DNA of 64,000 nucleotides from Bin5 sp965232575 (lineage in GTDB: Bacteria; Chloroflexota; Anaerolineae; Caldilineales; Caldilineaceae), in contig CBDDPZ010000007.1 of assembly GCA_965232575.1 (NCBI GenBank), positions 682,001 to 746,000 of the forward strand, in the 5' to 3' direction. Each line of letters begins with the position of its first letter. Positions within the stretch are counted from its first letter, which is position 1. The notes beneath the pieces were generated by a model that made no database searches, was not told where the DNA came from, and worked only from the letters and a program-made list of their open reading frames with translations. The position numbers were made by a program, and so were the translations under genes. Shown here piece after piece: positions 44,245-53,358 of this stretch.

Positions 44245-45948
44245 CTAGGCCGATATATGGACGTTGACCCAGTCGATCCAGTCGGTGCGCGGACCGTAGA
44301 CCGGAACGACCCCGCCGTCCTGTACACGTTTGCTTACCACGTGAATGCCTGGAACCTGGGCGATTACGCAGTGGCGCTGGAGTTCGGCGGCATACTCCTG
44401 CAGCCGCAGAGAGCCGGCGCGCAGCTCTTCCGGGTCGTCCACAAGGATCAGTTCATCGACCATCGACACGCCCTGCTCATCGACATCTCCCCAGCGGGGG
44501 TCAGTAAAGTTGTGGATGAAGCCGCCGGGCGTCAGGCCCCATCCATAACCGCTGAAGAGCGTATCGAAGTCGTGCGGTGGATTGTTGAGGATGTTGGTGT
44601 ATTCTGCGGCCATGACGTGGAACTCGGTCTTTACTCCGACCGCATCCCACATTTCACGCAACATGGCATAGAGAGGCTCGTAGGTCGGCGAGAGCGAAGA
44701 CATCCCCAGGCGGAAGGAGTAATCGAAGTCCCAGCCGCCTTCCTCCAGAAGTTGGCGGGCCTTTTCCGGATTGTACTCGTACCATTTCGCCGAATCGGGG
44801 CTGATGCCGTAGTCACCGTACCATAGCGGCGCCTTGGCTCCTTCGACAGTGCCGAAGAAGAAGTCCTGGGCGATCTGGTCGCGGTTCAGTGCAAGACTGA
44901 GACCCTGGCGGACGCGTTTGTCGTTGAGGACATAACGCAGGTTGTGGTACCAGGCAAATGCGCTGGGGCCATGGTTGAGCACGATGTCGACATGCTCCAT
45001 CGCCTTAAAGCGTTCGTACTCTGACTGGGGCGTGCGGATGGCGATGTGGCACTCGCCCTTCTCAACCGCCGCGGCCATCGCCAGCTGGTCAGTATAGGGC
45101 ACAAAAGCCAGCTTGTCCAGCTGCGGCTTCCCGCCCCAGTAGTCGTCGAACGGTTCGTACTCGACGATCTGATCGGGGATGTAGTTGCTGACTTTGAAGG
45201 GGCCGGTGCCGATGCCCTGCTCCTTGGCGTAGGGTGTATTCTTCAACCCCTGCTGCCCCTGCTCGTCGATGCCCCACTGGTCCTCCGGATACTGGCTCAG
45301 GAGGTGTTTGGGCATGATGGGGAAGTTGAGAAGCTTCTCCAGGAATGCGGCGCGATACGGGTTGGTCATGTGAAAGACGATTGTATGGTCGTCAGGCGCC
45401 GAAATCCCCGTCACCTCGTCAGCCTCACCTGCGGAAAACTCGGTCATGCCCTCGATGATGCCCTTAAAGTGACGCACGCCGTTCCACTGGTTGACGTTCG
45501 GGTGGCCGACAAGGCGCCCGATCGTGAACTCTACGTCGGCCGACGTGAACGGCGCGCCGTCGTGCCACTTGACGCCCTGGCGCAGATTGAAGGTCGCGTC
45601 ATTGCCGTCGAACTCCCAACTTTCGGCCAGTTCGGGCAACCACGTCGTGTAGTCAGTACTGATGTTGACCAGGCAGTTGTGCGTCAGACCGACCAGGTAG
45701 TATCTCCTGTTGCCGGCATTATGCTCCATCGCCAGTAGGTCCTGGTAGCTGGTCTTCTGAGGATAGCCGAAGACGAGAGTACCGCCTTTGCGGTCCGAAG
45801 CCATAGCGGGTTCTTCGTCTGCGGCAGGCGCCTCTCCTGCAGGCGCAGCCGCCGGCGCGCAGGCCGCCAGAAGTCCGCCGGCCGCGGCGATGACCGACCC
45901 CTTGAGGAAGTTGCGGCGAGAGAAATCGCGGGATTCAGAGTGTTGCAT
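44245..45948 (-). CDS. Peptide-type ABC solute-binding protein (SBP family 5), Tat lipoprotein
   Basis: A 567-residue binding protein behind CAGGAGGAAA. The N-terminus SRRNFLKGSVIAAAGGLLAAC has twin arginines plus a lipobox. The family 5 signature is seen as ATFNLRQGVKWHDGAPFTSADV. Compared with the first system's binding protein (693 residues) it has the usual length. It serves the DppB/DppC-like permeases downstream; ligand unknown, possibly a glycan fragment given the sialidase-like neighbours. Confidence 0.9.
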   Translation of the reverse strand: MQHSESRDFSRRNFLKGSVIAAAGGLLAACAPAAAPAGEAPAADEEPAMASDRKGGTLVFGYPQKTSYQDLLAMEHNAGNRRYYLVGLTHNCLVNISTDYTTWLPELAESWEFDGNDATFNLRQGVKWHDGAPFTSADVEFTIGRLVGHPNVNQWNGVRHFKGIIEGMTEFSAGEADEVTGISAPDDHTIVFHMTNPYRAAFLEKLLNFPIMPKHLLSQYPEDQWGIDEQGQQGLKNTPYAKEQGIGTGPFKVSNYIPDQIVEYEPFDDYWGGKPQLDKLAFVPYTDQLAMAAAVEKGECHIAIRTPQSEYERFKAMEHVDIVLNHGPSAFAWYHNLRYVLNDKRVRQGLSLALNRDQIAQDFFFGTVEGAKAPLWYGDYGISPDSAKWYEYNPEKARQLLEEGGWDFDYSFRLGMSSLSPTYEPLYAMLREMWDAVGVKTEFHVMAAEYTNILNNPPHDFDTLFSGYGWGLTPGGFIHNFTDPRWGDVDEQGVSMVDELILVDDPEELRAGSLRLQEYAAELQRHCVIAQVPGIHVVSKRVQDGGVVPVYGPRTDWIDWVNVHISA

Positions 45949-46155
45949 GTTTTCCTCCTGAGTTCTACTTTAACTTGAGCGAAAGCCGTGGTAGTCCCAG
46001 TAAGTCCTTCCAATCACAAGAATTAGGTGAATCAGCTTCCATCGCGTGCATTGGCTCCTCCTGAAGGGGGTCAACCTCCAAACCAGGATTGCAGACGGAG
46101 GGCGGCCGATGGCAAACAACTGCACCGGCCACGAGACCCTGAGTTGTCAAAGCCG

Positions 46156-47397
46156 TTACAAATCCAGCTCCAGCAGGTAGATGCGTTCCCGTTCGTCGGG
46201 CGTCATGCTGTCCGGCGCCAGTGTGGAGACGGGGTAGCGCGCGAGGATGCGGCTGCGCACCTCCGCGTCGGTCGGTACCGGCATCCATCCATAGGGCATG
46301 CGGTCGTATACCACCAGCAGCCGGCCCGGCTCGACCTCCAGCATCGAAGTGTAGGATGTGGTCTGGTCCGGCAGGTCGAAATTGTGGTGGACGGTGTAGT
46401 ACTGTTCGCGGGTGACCGGTTCCAGCCCGTACTTGCCGGGGCTGATCTGATGGGCCTCGCCCATCTCGGCGTTGTGGTGGGCCATGAGGTCGAAGGGCTC
46501 CCAGTGTTCGCCGCGCGGGTCGGTCGAGAACCAGAGGAAGAGGCCCGGACGGCCGCATGAAATCACCAGCGCGCCGTTGCTCAGCCGCTTGACATCGGGC
46601 AGCACGCCCCAAGCCGGCAGTCGGTCGATAGGTGACCAACTCTTGCCTTCATCGCTGGAGTAGGCGCGCGCCAGCAGCTGATCGCGGCCCCCGCCCATGC
46701 GGCCGACGCACATCAGGTCGCCGTCCTCCAGGCGCACAAGCGAGGCCTCGCAGAAGCCCTCCCAGGAGTCGGCGCCGTCTTCGGCGGTGGCCACGGTGGA
46801 GAGGTAGTGCCAGGTGCGGCCTTCGTCCTCGGAGGTCATGACCACGGTGCTGTAGCGGTCGTCTCCGGCGAAGGTCATATAGGCGGTGGACAGGTGACGC
46901 CCCGGCTCCAGTTCGATGATGTCGAGAAAGGGGGAAAGCTCAGCCCAGCGCGTGGGGCTCTGCACGGTGCGGGCCTGCACGTCACGCGGCAGTCCTTCGA
47001 TGCGTGAGCCCCACAAATCGACCGAGTACTGCTGGCCGCCCTTTCCAATGCGCCCGTAATTGCCCACGAAGGAGCGCCACTGGCCGAGAGGATCCGGCTT
47101 ATAAGGCTGGTTGGGGCCGGCCAGAGAACCGTCGGGCAGGCTGATGTTCAAGCGCCCGCTGAGGCCGGAAACATCGGCATGCTGCGACCATGTTGCGCCT
47201 TCGTCTTTGGAGAGCGAAATACCGTTTACGTTAGTCAGGTTTTCGGCCGAATCGGGGTTCTTGCTGTAGGAGACGATCAACTCGCCGGTGGGAAACCGTC
47301 GTATGCTGGGATACCAGCAGAATCCGAGGCCTTCGGCTACGATGCGCGGCGTCCCTGCGGTGAATCGCAGACCATCCAACTTCACTTCCTGTGCCAT
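46156..47397 (-). CDS. Sialidase-like BNR-repeat protein (2)
   Basis: A 413-residue exo-alpha-sialidase-fold protein. The frame extends to 47538, but the ATG at 47397 follows GGGGAGG by eight bases. Asp boxes include SLSKDEGATWSQ and TSEDEGRTWHY, with SSDEGKSWSPID and DPRGEHWEPF. LSNGALVISCGRPGLFLW is the C-terminal propeller segment. No export signal is found. It belongs to a minus-strand pair with the next sialidase-like gene, upstream of a peptide-type ABC operon, consistent with intracellular trimming of imported glycans. Confidence 0.75.
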   Translation of the reverse strand: MAQEVKLDGLRFTAGTPRIVAEGLGFCWYPSIRRFPTGELIVSYSKNPDSAENLTNVNGISLSKDEGATWSQHADVSGLSGRLNISLPDGSLAGPNQPYKPDPLGQWRSFVGNYGRIGKGGQQYSVDLWGSRIEGLPRDVQARTVQSPTRWAELSPFLDIIELEPGRHLSTAYMTFAGDDRYSTVVMTSEDEGRTWHYLSTVATAEDGADSWEGFCEASLVRLEDGDLMCVGRMGGGRDQLLARAYSSDEGKSWSPIDRLPAWGVLPDVKRLSNGALVISCGRPGLFLWFSTDPRGEHWEPFDLMAHHNAEMGEAHQISPGKYGLEPVTREQYYTVHHNFDLPDQTTSYTSMLEVEPGRLLVVYDRMPYGWMPVPTDAEVRSRILARYPVSTLAPDSMTPDERERIYLLELDL

Positions 47398-47470
47398 GTC
47401 AATTTGCCTCCCCTGGATCTGTAGATTAGCCGGCTTCCGATATAGGAGCGATGAACGCTCCCCTCCAGCG

Positions 47471-48760
47471 TTACAGTTCCCCCCTGACGTGCCCTTCAAT
47501 GCGAGACAGAGTCGGATTCTCGCTTGTCGGGTCTTCACCTCCGTAGAACCAGGACAAGGGAAGAACCTTCAAATGGTGGCCGCGGTGCCGGTGGCCCGCC
47601 ATGTCAAGCGGAAAGTGGTTGTACTGGATCAGGACCCGGTCTTTAGCGACATGCACGGCCGGATAGGACCACATGCCGTATCCCTCTGGCAACGGTCTTA
47701 CGGAATCGACGTCGCATTCGACGCCGCCCCCCGGCGCTCCGTAGGCCCCCTCGGGACGGACCGTGTAAAGAGGGCCGGGTTCGACATGGGTCTCTTCGTG
47801 AATAGACTCCAGGTTCTGAAAGTGTTCCCAGATGCGGCCCTGATTGCGGCTGATTGCGGTCGACAGCCGAGTGCGGATCAGGCCCCGCTTGATCTCCTGC
47901 TCGCTCTGCTGCGTCCAGACGACGAGCAAGTGCCCTGTATCGGGGAACTGGCGGATCTGGGCGGGGGCCTGTGTGCCTGCCAGCTGCGTCGGTTCGGGGC
48001 GGGTCCAGGTGTCGCCGTCGTCCTCCGACCAGGCCTGGTACATCCGTCCCAGCCGCGTGCGCAGGATCATCAGCAGCTTGCCGGGGGCATACTCCACGAG
48101 GGTCGGCTCGTTGGTCAGTTCCCAGCGCCCGCCGTACTCCATGATGATGAGCAGTTCGCCGTCGCTGTTCTTCTGCCAGGTCTCGCCTTCGTCATCGCTG
48201 TAGATGACGTAGCTGGCGGTAAAGTGGGGATCGTAGAAATGCGCGCTTGTCGAAACGAAGACACCATTGACATAGCCGCCTGGAAACGGCGCACCTTCCT
48301 GGTGGAATCCGCCCTGACCGATGCCGAAATAGACCGGCAGTAGGATCCTGCCGGACTGGGTGCGGATCATGGTGTCGTTGAGGGCGTGCGCGGCCAGCAT
48401 CCAGTGGTTCATGAGCGTGAGACGGGACCAAGTCCTGCCTTCATCTTCGGAGCGCCTGAAGACCATTTGCGATTCGTACAGGCGGGTGGTGCCTGGTCGA
48501 GTGCGCTTCGTTGCCATGCCGATCGCGCCGCCGGAGAGGTTTACCAGCGAACAGTTGGTGAGCGTGAGCGGGTCGCCGTTCTCGTCCAGCCCCGGATAAG
48601 GTTCACTCCAGGTTACGCCGCCGTCGGCGCTGACGGAGAAGTGGGTGCCATTGCTGAAGAGGACGCGCCCGCCCTCAAGGCCCACGAAGGCGTTCCCTGG
48701 GAACTGACCGTCGTGGAAGGCCAGCATCTCTTCGGGCCTTGTCATCGGTACATTGCTCAT
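47471..48760 (-). CDS. Sialidase-like BNR-repeat protein (3)
   Basis: A 429-residue exo-alpha-sialidase-fold protein with Asp boxes SVSADGGVTWSEPY, RRSEDEGRTWSRL, YSDDEGETWQK and SEDDGDTWTRP. No signal peptide. It ends 73 bases before the start of the other sialidase-like gene, which suggests one transcript. A minus-strand promoter candidate lies about 320 bases upstream, giving a long leader. Catalytic residues cannot be assigned with certainty. Confidence 0.75.
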   Translation of the reverse strand: MSNVPMTRPEEMLAFHDGQFPGNAFVGLEGGRVLFSNGTHFSVSADGGVTWSEPYPGLDENGDPLTLTNCSLVNLSGGAIGMATKRTRPGTTRLYESQMVFRRSEDEGRTWSRLTLMNHWMLAAHALNDTMIRTQSGRILLPVYFGIGQGGFHQEGAPFPGGYVNGVFVSTSAHFYDPHFTASYVIYSDDEGETWQKNSDGELLIIMEYGGRWELTNEPTLVEYAPGKLLMILRTRLGRMYQAWSEDDGDTWTRPEPTQLAGTQAPAQIRQFPDTGHLLVVWTQQSEQEIKRGLIRTRLSTAISRNQGRIWEHFQNLESIHEETHVEPGPLYTVRPEGAYGAPGGGVECDVDSVRPLPEGYGMWSYPAVHVAKDRVLIQYNHFPLDMAGHRHRGHHLKVLPLSWFYGGEDPTSENPTLSRIEGHVRGEL

Positions 48761-49083
48761 GTCTGCTGCCCTCGTTGGTCCTGGATTCTTTTAGCGACTT
48801 TGACGCCTACCGGCTCCGCCACCCCGCCGTAACCCTCAATCGACTCCGTTGCCGTCAGATACGCCGTGCAGAATCGGTATGCCGGATTGCCGAAGCTCTC
48901 GTGCTGGAAGCGACTGGGGTGGCAGAGCTCTGTTCTGTTGTCCTGCGGTGTAGATCGAAAATGGGGCGAGGTCTGGAGTCAGCAAGTTGTTGCTTCCAAG
49001 AATGCTGCTCAGCGGTTCGTCATGCAACTCACCCCGATTTTGGGTCGCACCCTGTTACCAACACTGCCTGCTTCTGAACGACC

Positions 49084-49112
49084 TTTATAGCATATCACTG
49101 ATTTGAGGTCAA
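49084..49112 (-). promoter_or_regulatory. Candidate sigma70 promoter for the sialidase-like operon
   Basis: On the minus strand: TTGACC (49112-49107), 17-base spacer, TATAAA (49089-49084). Confidence 0.55.
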
Positions 49113-49162
49113 AGGGCTGAAATTTTGCCCCAACAATTCTCCGCTCTTCCTTTATCACTCGG

Positions 49163-49191
49163 TTGACGAAGGTCGATTGACCTCCTATACT
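49163..49191 (+). promoter_or_regulatory. Candidate sigma70 promoter for the hydroxyacid dehydrogenase/aldolase genes
   Basis: TTGACG at 49163-49168, 17-base spacer, TATACT at 49186-49191, 144 bases before the ATG at 49336. Confidence 0.65.
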
Positions 49192-49335
49192 TGGAATTCA
49201 TCACCTCATCCGATGGGCTTGAGCGGTACGTGTGAAGAAAGAGCTGGCCCGGACAGCGTTAGGACACGAGGCTTTCTCACTCCTTGACCGCCTCAGTTCC
49301 TTTCACTCTTTTCAACATCTCAGGAAAGGCGAGCA

Positions 49336-50301
49336 ATGAAAGTCCTCTACCTGCGCGCGCCAACCGGACTCGACGGAGCTTACCCTGATTTCGTCAAAGC
49401 CATCGAAGGACGATTCCCCTTCGAAGTCTACGACCCCGGCAGGCCGCCCGCCGAACAGTTTGAAGGTGTTGCCGTTGTCATCGACCCGGGCGGCGCGGTG
49501 GGCACGCGCGCCTTGATCGACGCAGCGCTGGCCGCGGATGTGAAGCTGTGGCATGTCACCACAAACGGCACTGACCATGTTGACGTGGCGTACTTTCTGG
49601 AGAAAGGGTTGCCGCTGGCAAATTCGCCCGGTCGGTTGAGCGCGGTGCCGCTGGCCGAACACGTAATCATGCTGATCCTCTGCTTTGCCAAAGACCTCAT
49701 CCACAATCGGGCTGACGGCTGGCAGCGGGCGATCGGGGAAGAGTTGGCGGACAAGAAACTTGGGCTGATCGGTTTTGGCGCCAGCGCGCGCGAGGTAGCG
49801 CGGCGGGCGTGGCCGCTGGGCTTGCGCATCATGGCGATCGACGTGGTAGAGTTTCCTCAGTCCGAATTGGACGAGTTTCACGTTGAGTTCCTGGGCGGGC
49901 CGGGGCAGTTGGATCATGTTCTGTCGCAAGCGGACTACTTGTCTCTGCATGTCCATCTCAACGCGACGACGCGGCACATGATCGACCGGCGCGCCCTGGA
50001 TCTGATGAAGCCGACGGCGGTCCTTCTCAACGTGGCGCGCGGGGAGCTGGTCGATGAGGCGGCCCTGGTGGAGGCGCTTCAACTGGGCCGGATCAAAGGA
50101 GCAGGGTTGGACGTCTTCAAGCAGGAGCCGTTGCCGGACGACCACCCGTTGCTGCAGCTGGACAATGTCATTCTCACACCCCATTCATCGGGATACACGC
50201 CGCAGACGCCGCGCAGGCGCATGGAGGCTGCGGTCGCAAACGTGGAGCGCATCACCAAGGGGCAGCCGCCTGGCGACCTGGTTACCGAACTGGTGCGCTA
50301 A
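49336..50301 (+). CDS. D-2-hydroxyacid dehydrogenase family protein (A)
   Basis: A 321-residue NAD-dependent dehydrogenase. Catalytic residues are visible: Arg in LNVARGELVDE, Glu in FKQEPLPDDHP and His in LTPHSSGYT. The nucleotide loop reads GLIGFGASAREVARRA, with Ser-Ala where the third Gly normally lies, so cofactor binding may be altered. The start is the first ATG after GAAAGGCGAG. It leads a run of three same-strand genes with a second dehydrogenase and an HpcH/HpaI aldolase. Confidence 0.85.
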   Translation: MKVLYLRAPTGLDGAYPDFVKAIEGRFPFEVYDPGRPPAEQFEGVAVVIDPGGAVGTRALIDAALAADVKLWHVTTNGTDHVDVAYFLEKGLPLANSPGRLSAVPLAEHVIMLILCFAKDLIHNRADGWQRAIGEELADKKLGLIGFGASAREVARRAWPLGLRIMAIDVVEFPQSELDEFHVEFLGGPGQLDHVLSQADYLSLHVHLNATTRHMIDRRALDLMKPTAVLLNVARGELVDEAALVEALQLGRIKGAGLDVFKQEPLPDDHPLLQLDNVILTPHSSGYTPQTPRRRMEAAVANVERITKGQPPGDLVTELVR

Positions 50302-50394
50302 GCCTGGAGGATCGTGATGGGGGAGCAGTGCCCTCTTTCGTCCTGCGCCGTGACCGGCAATACGTGACCGAGGGCCGAATTCAAAGGAGGGAAG

Positions 50395-51396
50395 ATGGCG
50401 AGATTCAAAGTGGCCATGGTCCATATGGACCCGGAGGAGCTGCCCGCGTGGGTGCCCGAGACCATGGCGAGCCATGACATAGAGTTCGTATACCAGGAAT
50501 GCGAGACGCGGGCGCAGTTGGCGGCCTGCGCCGGAGACGCCGATGTCGTTTGGGTATTCGGCGGAAGCCTCATCGTGACCGCCGAGAGCTTGGTTGATAT
50601 TCCCCGCTGCGGCGCGTTGATTCGCACCGGCAGCGGCACCGACAATATACCGATCGACGCCGCCACCGCGCGGGGTATTATCGTCGCCAACACGCCGGAA
50701 GCCTTCAACGACGGCGTGTCGGACCATACGATTGGGCTGCTGCTGGCCGTCGTGCGGCAAATCGCCATTCAGGACCGGTTGGTGCGTACGGGCATCTGGG
50801 ACCGGAACGCCGCCTTCCCTAGCTGGCATCTGCAGGGGCAGACGCTGGGGCTGATCGGCTTCGGGCATATCGCCCGACTGGTGACGCGCAAGCTGAGTGG
50901 ATATGAGATGACGGTGCTGGCGCATGACCCATTCGTGAGCGCCGAGCTGATGGCTGACCACGGCGTGCAAGCGGCGTCAATGGAGCAAGTCCTGTCGCGT
51001 TCCGACTTTGTATCGCTCCACTGTCCACTGCTGGACGAGACCTACCATCTGATCGGCGAGCGTGCACTACGGCTGATGAAGCCGCAGGCGATTCTGATCA
51101 ATACGTCCCGCGGCCCGGTCGTGGACGAGTCGGCGCTGTTCCGGGCGCTGACCGAGGGCTGGATCGCGGCCGCCGGCATCGATGTTATGGAGCAGGAGCC
51201 GCCGCCCGCGGACAATTCCCTGTTCAGCCTGGGCAATGTCGTCATCACGCCGCACATCGCCGGCTATACTGATCAGTCGCTGGATGACAGCTGGCGGCTG
51301 TCGGTCGAGACCGTCCTGGATCTGGCCCGAGGGCGCTGGCCCCGTTCTTACGTCAACCAAAATGTCAAGCCACGCTGGCGGCTGCAAAGGAGATGA
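50395..51396 (+). CDS. D-2-hydroxyacid dehydrogenase family protein (B)
   Basis: A 333-residue dehydrogenase behind AAAGGAGGG. The nucleotide loop is GLIGFGHIARLVTRKL; catalytic Arg lies in INTSRGPVVDE, Glu in DVMEQEPPP and His in ITPHIAGYT. NTPEAFNDGVSDHTIGLLL is the family's substrate-loop segment. It resembles CtBP/phosphoglycerate-dehydrogenase-type members. The stop is four bases before the aldolase start, so the two are cotranslated. Confidence 0.85.
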   Translation: MARFKVAMVHMDPEELPAWVPETMASHDIEFVYQECETRAQLAACAGDADVVWVFGGSLIVTAESLVDIPRCGALIRTGSGTDNIPIDAATARGIIVANTPEAFNDGVSDHTIGLLLAVVRQIAIQDRLVRTGIWDRNAAFPSWHLQGQTLGLIGFGHIARLVTRKLSGYEMTVLAHDPFVSAELMADHGVQAASMEQVLSRSDFVSLHCPLLDETYHLIGERALRLMKPQAILINTSRGPVVDESALFRALTEGWIAAAGIDVMEQEPPPADNSLFSLGNVVITPHIAGYTDQSLDDSWRLSVETVLDLARGRWPRSYVNQNVKPRWRLQRR

Positions 51397-51400
51397 AGGC

Positions 51401-52177
51401 ATGAAAGGTTCGGAACTGAAAAAGCGCCTGCACGGAGGGGAGGCCGTTTACGGGACTTGGTCCATGTCGACCGATCCGCTGGTGGCGGCGACGGTGGCGC
51501 GCGCCGGCTTCGACTGGATCAGTGTTGACATGGAGCATTCACCCCGCAACATGGAATCGTTGCGCTACATCTTGTGGATGGTGCGTGAGACGCCGACGGT
51601 AGCGATGGTCAGAGTGAAGGACAACCGGCCCGACGAGTTGAAACAGGCGCTTGACAGCGGCGCCGACGGCGTCGTGGTCCCGTTGATCGAGTCGGTTGAC
51701 GACGCCCGCCGTGCGGTGGCGGGCTGCAAATATCCGCCGGACGGCATACGCGGTTACGGTCCTTTCATGCCATCGTTCGGGGGAAATGACCGCGCCTATC
51801 AGAGCACCGCCAATGATGAAACCCTGGTGTTCATCCAGATCGAACATTACCGCGCCGTCGACGTAATCGAAGAGATCGCGGCGCTCGATGGTATTGACGG
51901 CTTCATTATCGGCCCCAACGATCTTACGCTTTCGATGGATATCTTCGGCGCCTGGGAGAGCGAGGCGTTCATCAGTACGATTCAGCGGATTGTCCGGGCC
52001 GGGGACGCCAACGGCATTCCGGCCGGCTTCCCGGTGGACGTGCTGGGCGGGGCCGAGGCCGGTATCGCGTGGGTGAAGCAGTATGCGCCGACCTTGCGCT
52101 TGCTGACGATCGGCGGTGACCTGAGCTTTGTCTCCACTGGCGCCGAAGCCGCGCTGAAACAGCTTAGCGACGGGTGA
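51401..52177 (+). CDS. HpcH/HpaI family aldolase
   Basis: A 258-residue metal-dependent class II aldolase. Motifs are AGFDWISVDMEHSPRN (with the metal-binding acid), GADGVVVPLIESVDDA and GYGPFMPSFG. The family cleaves 4-hydroxy-2-keto acids to pyruvate plus an aldehyde. The ATG at 51401 follows GGAGATGAAGG. An open frame begins earlier, but it only covers the end of the dehydrogenase gene. Together with two hydroxyacid dehydrogenases it fits a pathway for keto- or hydroxy-sugar acids. Confidence 0.87.
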   Translation: MKGSELKKRLHGGEAVYGTWSMSTDPLVAATVARAGFDWISVDMEHSPRNMESLRYILWMVRETPTVAMVRVKDNRPDELKQALDSGADGVVVPLIESVDDARRAVAGCKYPPDGIRGYGPFMPSFGGNDRAYQSTANDETLVFIQIEHYRAVDVIEEIAALDGIDGFIIGPNDLTLSMDIFGAWESEAFISTIQRIVRAGDANGIPAGFPVDVLGGAEAGIAWVKQYAPTLRLLTIGGDLSFVSTGAEAALKQLSDG

Positions 52178-52203
52178 CCAATTCTCAGTAACTTCCCGCG
52201 GCT

Positions 52204-53358
52204 CTAACCGTCGATATCAAACATGCGCGCCGCGTTGCCGCCCAGTATCAGGTTCTTCTCTGCTGTCGAAAGAAAGTCGCAGTGCAGGCGGATGTAGTCC
52301 ACTGACTGCTTGTACGTGCACCAGAAGCCGCCGCTGTAGGGCATGTCCGAGCCCCACATCAGCTTTTCCACGCCGACCTGGTCGATCAGCCATTTGAGCA
52401 TTTCCTGCCCATCGCCGTAGGGGTACTCGGGCCACTTCGCCTGCATCAGGATTTCGGCGTTCATGTGGGGCCTCTTCAGCAACGCGACCACCTCGTCTGG
52501 GATGCCGATTTCGTGGATGATGGCGGCCGGCACCAGCCCGTGCGTGATCACCGACGGGATGTCATCGTGGGCGTCCGCCCAGCGGCCCAGCTCGCCGACT
52601 CGCTCCATGAAACCTGCCACCCGATCGCGCTTGCGGGCGTCGATATACCAGAAGACGGGTATCCCCAAGCGGCGCACCAGCTTCCACAGTGGTTCATACT
52701 TGGCATCGTCGATCCGGTCAACGTAGCCCCGCAGTGCGAATAGCTCTACACTGAAGTAAAGCCCTGTGCATCCCAGTTCTGAAACCGCGTGTTCAAGGCG
52801 CGCCAACTCCTCCCCCGTATGCGCCTCCGTCTCCCGTATCTGCGCCAGCGCGATGAAGCGGTCGGGGTAGCGGCGCATCGCCTCCGCGTAATACTGGTTG
52901 ATGTTGGCGCCGTAGACGTGGTCGCTCTGGAGCACGCCCCGGTCCACGCCCGCGACCTCCATCTCGGCGATCATCCTCTCCGGGGTCGCCTCCAGGTTTT
53001 CCAGGCCGGGCGGATAGAACTGCATGACGTAGTCGACGCCGTCCACGGTCAACTCGGCCTGGCCGTATCTGCCGAAACGGAAATTGACGTTGGGCATGGC
53101 GTTGATGTCGTCGGAAGGGAAGTCGAGCAACGGCTCTTTGACGCGCGCCCCGTCGTCCTTGCGCCAGAAGTCGGTGAAGTCGCGCAGATGGTACTGCCAC
53201 AGCTTGAGCGTGAGGACCGCGCTCGCTGCGCCCGAGCCGGTGGCAAAGCGGCGAAAGATATGGGAGTGGGCGTCGATGACGGGCGTTTTATCTTCTTGTT
53301 CAGGTTCGACTTGCCGCCAGCCTCCGCCGAAGAACTCCAGCTTTCTTTCTGTAGTCAT
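52204..53358 (-). CDS. Amidohydrolase family protein (ACMSD-like)
   Basis: A 384-residue TIM-barrel metal hydrolase. The N-terminal metal motif is VIDAHSHIF (HxH), a central His lies in SVITHGLV and the catalytic Asp in MWGSDMPYSG. This is the layout of amidohydrolase-2 members that decarboxylate or hydrolyse aromatic or lactone acids. The ATG at 53358 is chosen because it has GGAG upstream and overlaps the epimerase stop by four bases; an ATG 15 bases earlier has none. The two genes are cotranslated. Confidence 0.85.
   Translation of the reverse strand: MTTERKLEFFGGGWRQVEPEQEDKTPVIDAHSHIFRRFATGSGAASAVLTLKLWQYHLRDFTDFWRKDDGARVKEPLLDFPSDDINAMPNVNFRFGRYGQAELTVDGVDYVMQFYPPGLENLEATPERMIAEMEVAGVDRGVLQSDHVYGANINQYYAEAMRRYPDRFIALAQIRETEAHTGEELARLEHAVSELGCTGLYFSVELFALRGYVDRIDDAKYEPLWKLVRRLGIPVFWYIDARKRDRVAGFMERVGELGRWADAHDDIPSVITHGLVPAAIIHEIGIPDEVVALLKRPHMNAEILMQAKWPEYPYGDGQEMLKWLIDQVGVEKLMWGSDMPYSGGFWCTYKQSVDYIRLHCDFLSTAEKNLILGGNAARMFDIDG

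Larger units (their letters stand above)
48761..49335. other. Divergent intergenic region with two facing-away promoters and a long leader
   Basis: 575 bases between divergent genes. The minus-strand promoter at 49084-49112 would give a leader of about 315 bases for the sialidase-like operon; a 63-codon frame (48836-49027, minus) in that leader lacks recognisable content. The plus-strand promoter is at 49163-49191. Confidence 0.6.

Noticed and set aside
48836..49027. 63-codon minus-strand frame in the leader of the sialidase-like operon
   Set aside because: No convincing ribosome site or conserved features; kept only as a note in the intergenic entry.
49312..50184. Antisense open frame opposite the first hydroxyacid dehydrogenase
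   Set aside because: The plus strand encodes an intact enzyme with catalytic Arg, Glu and His; the antisense product shows no family features.
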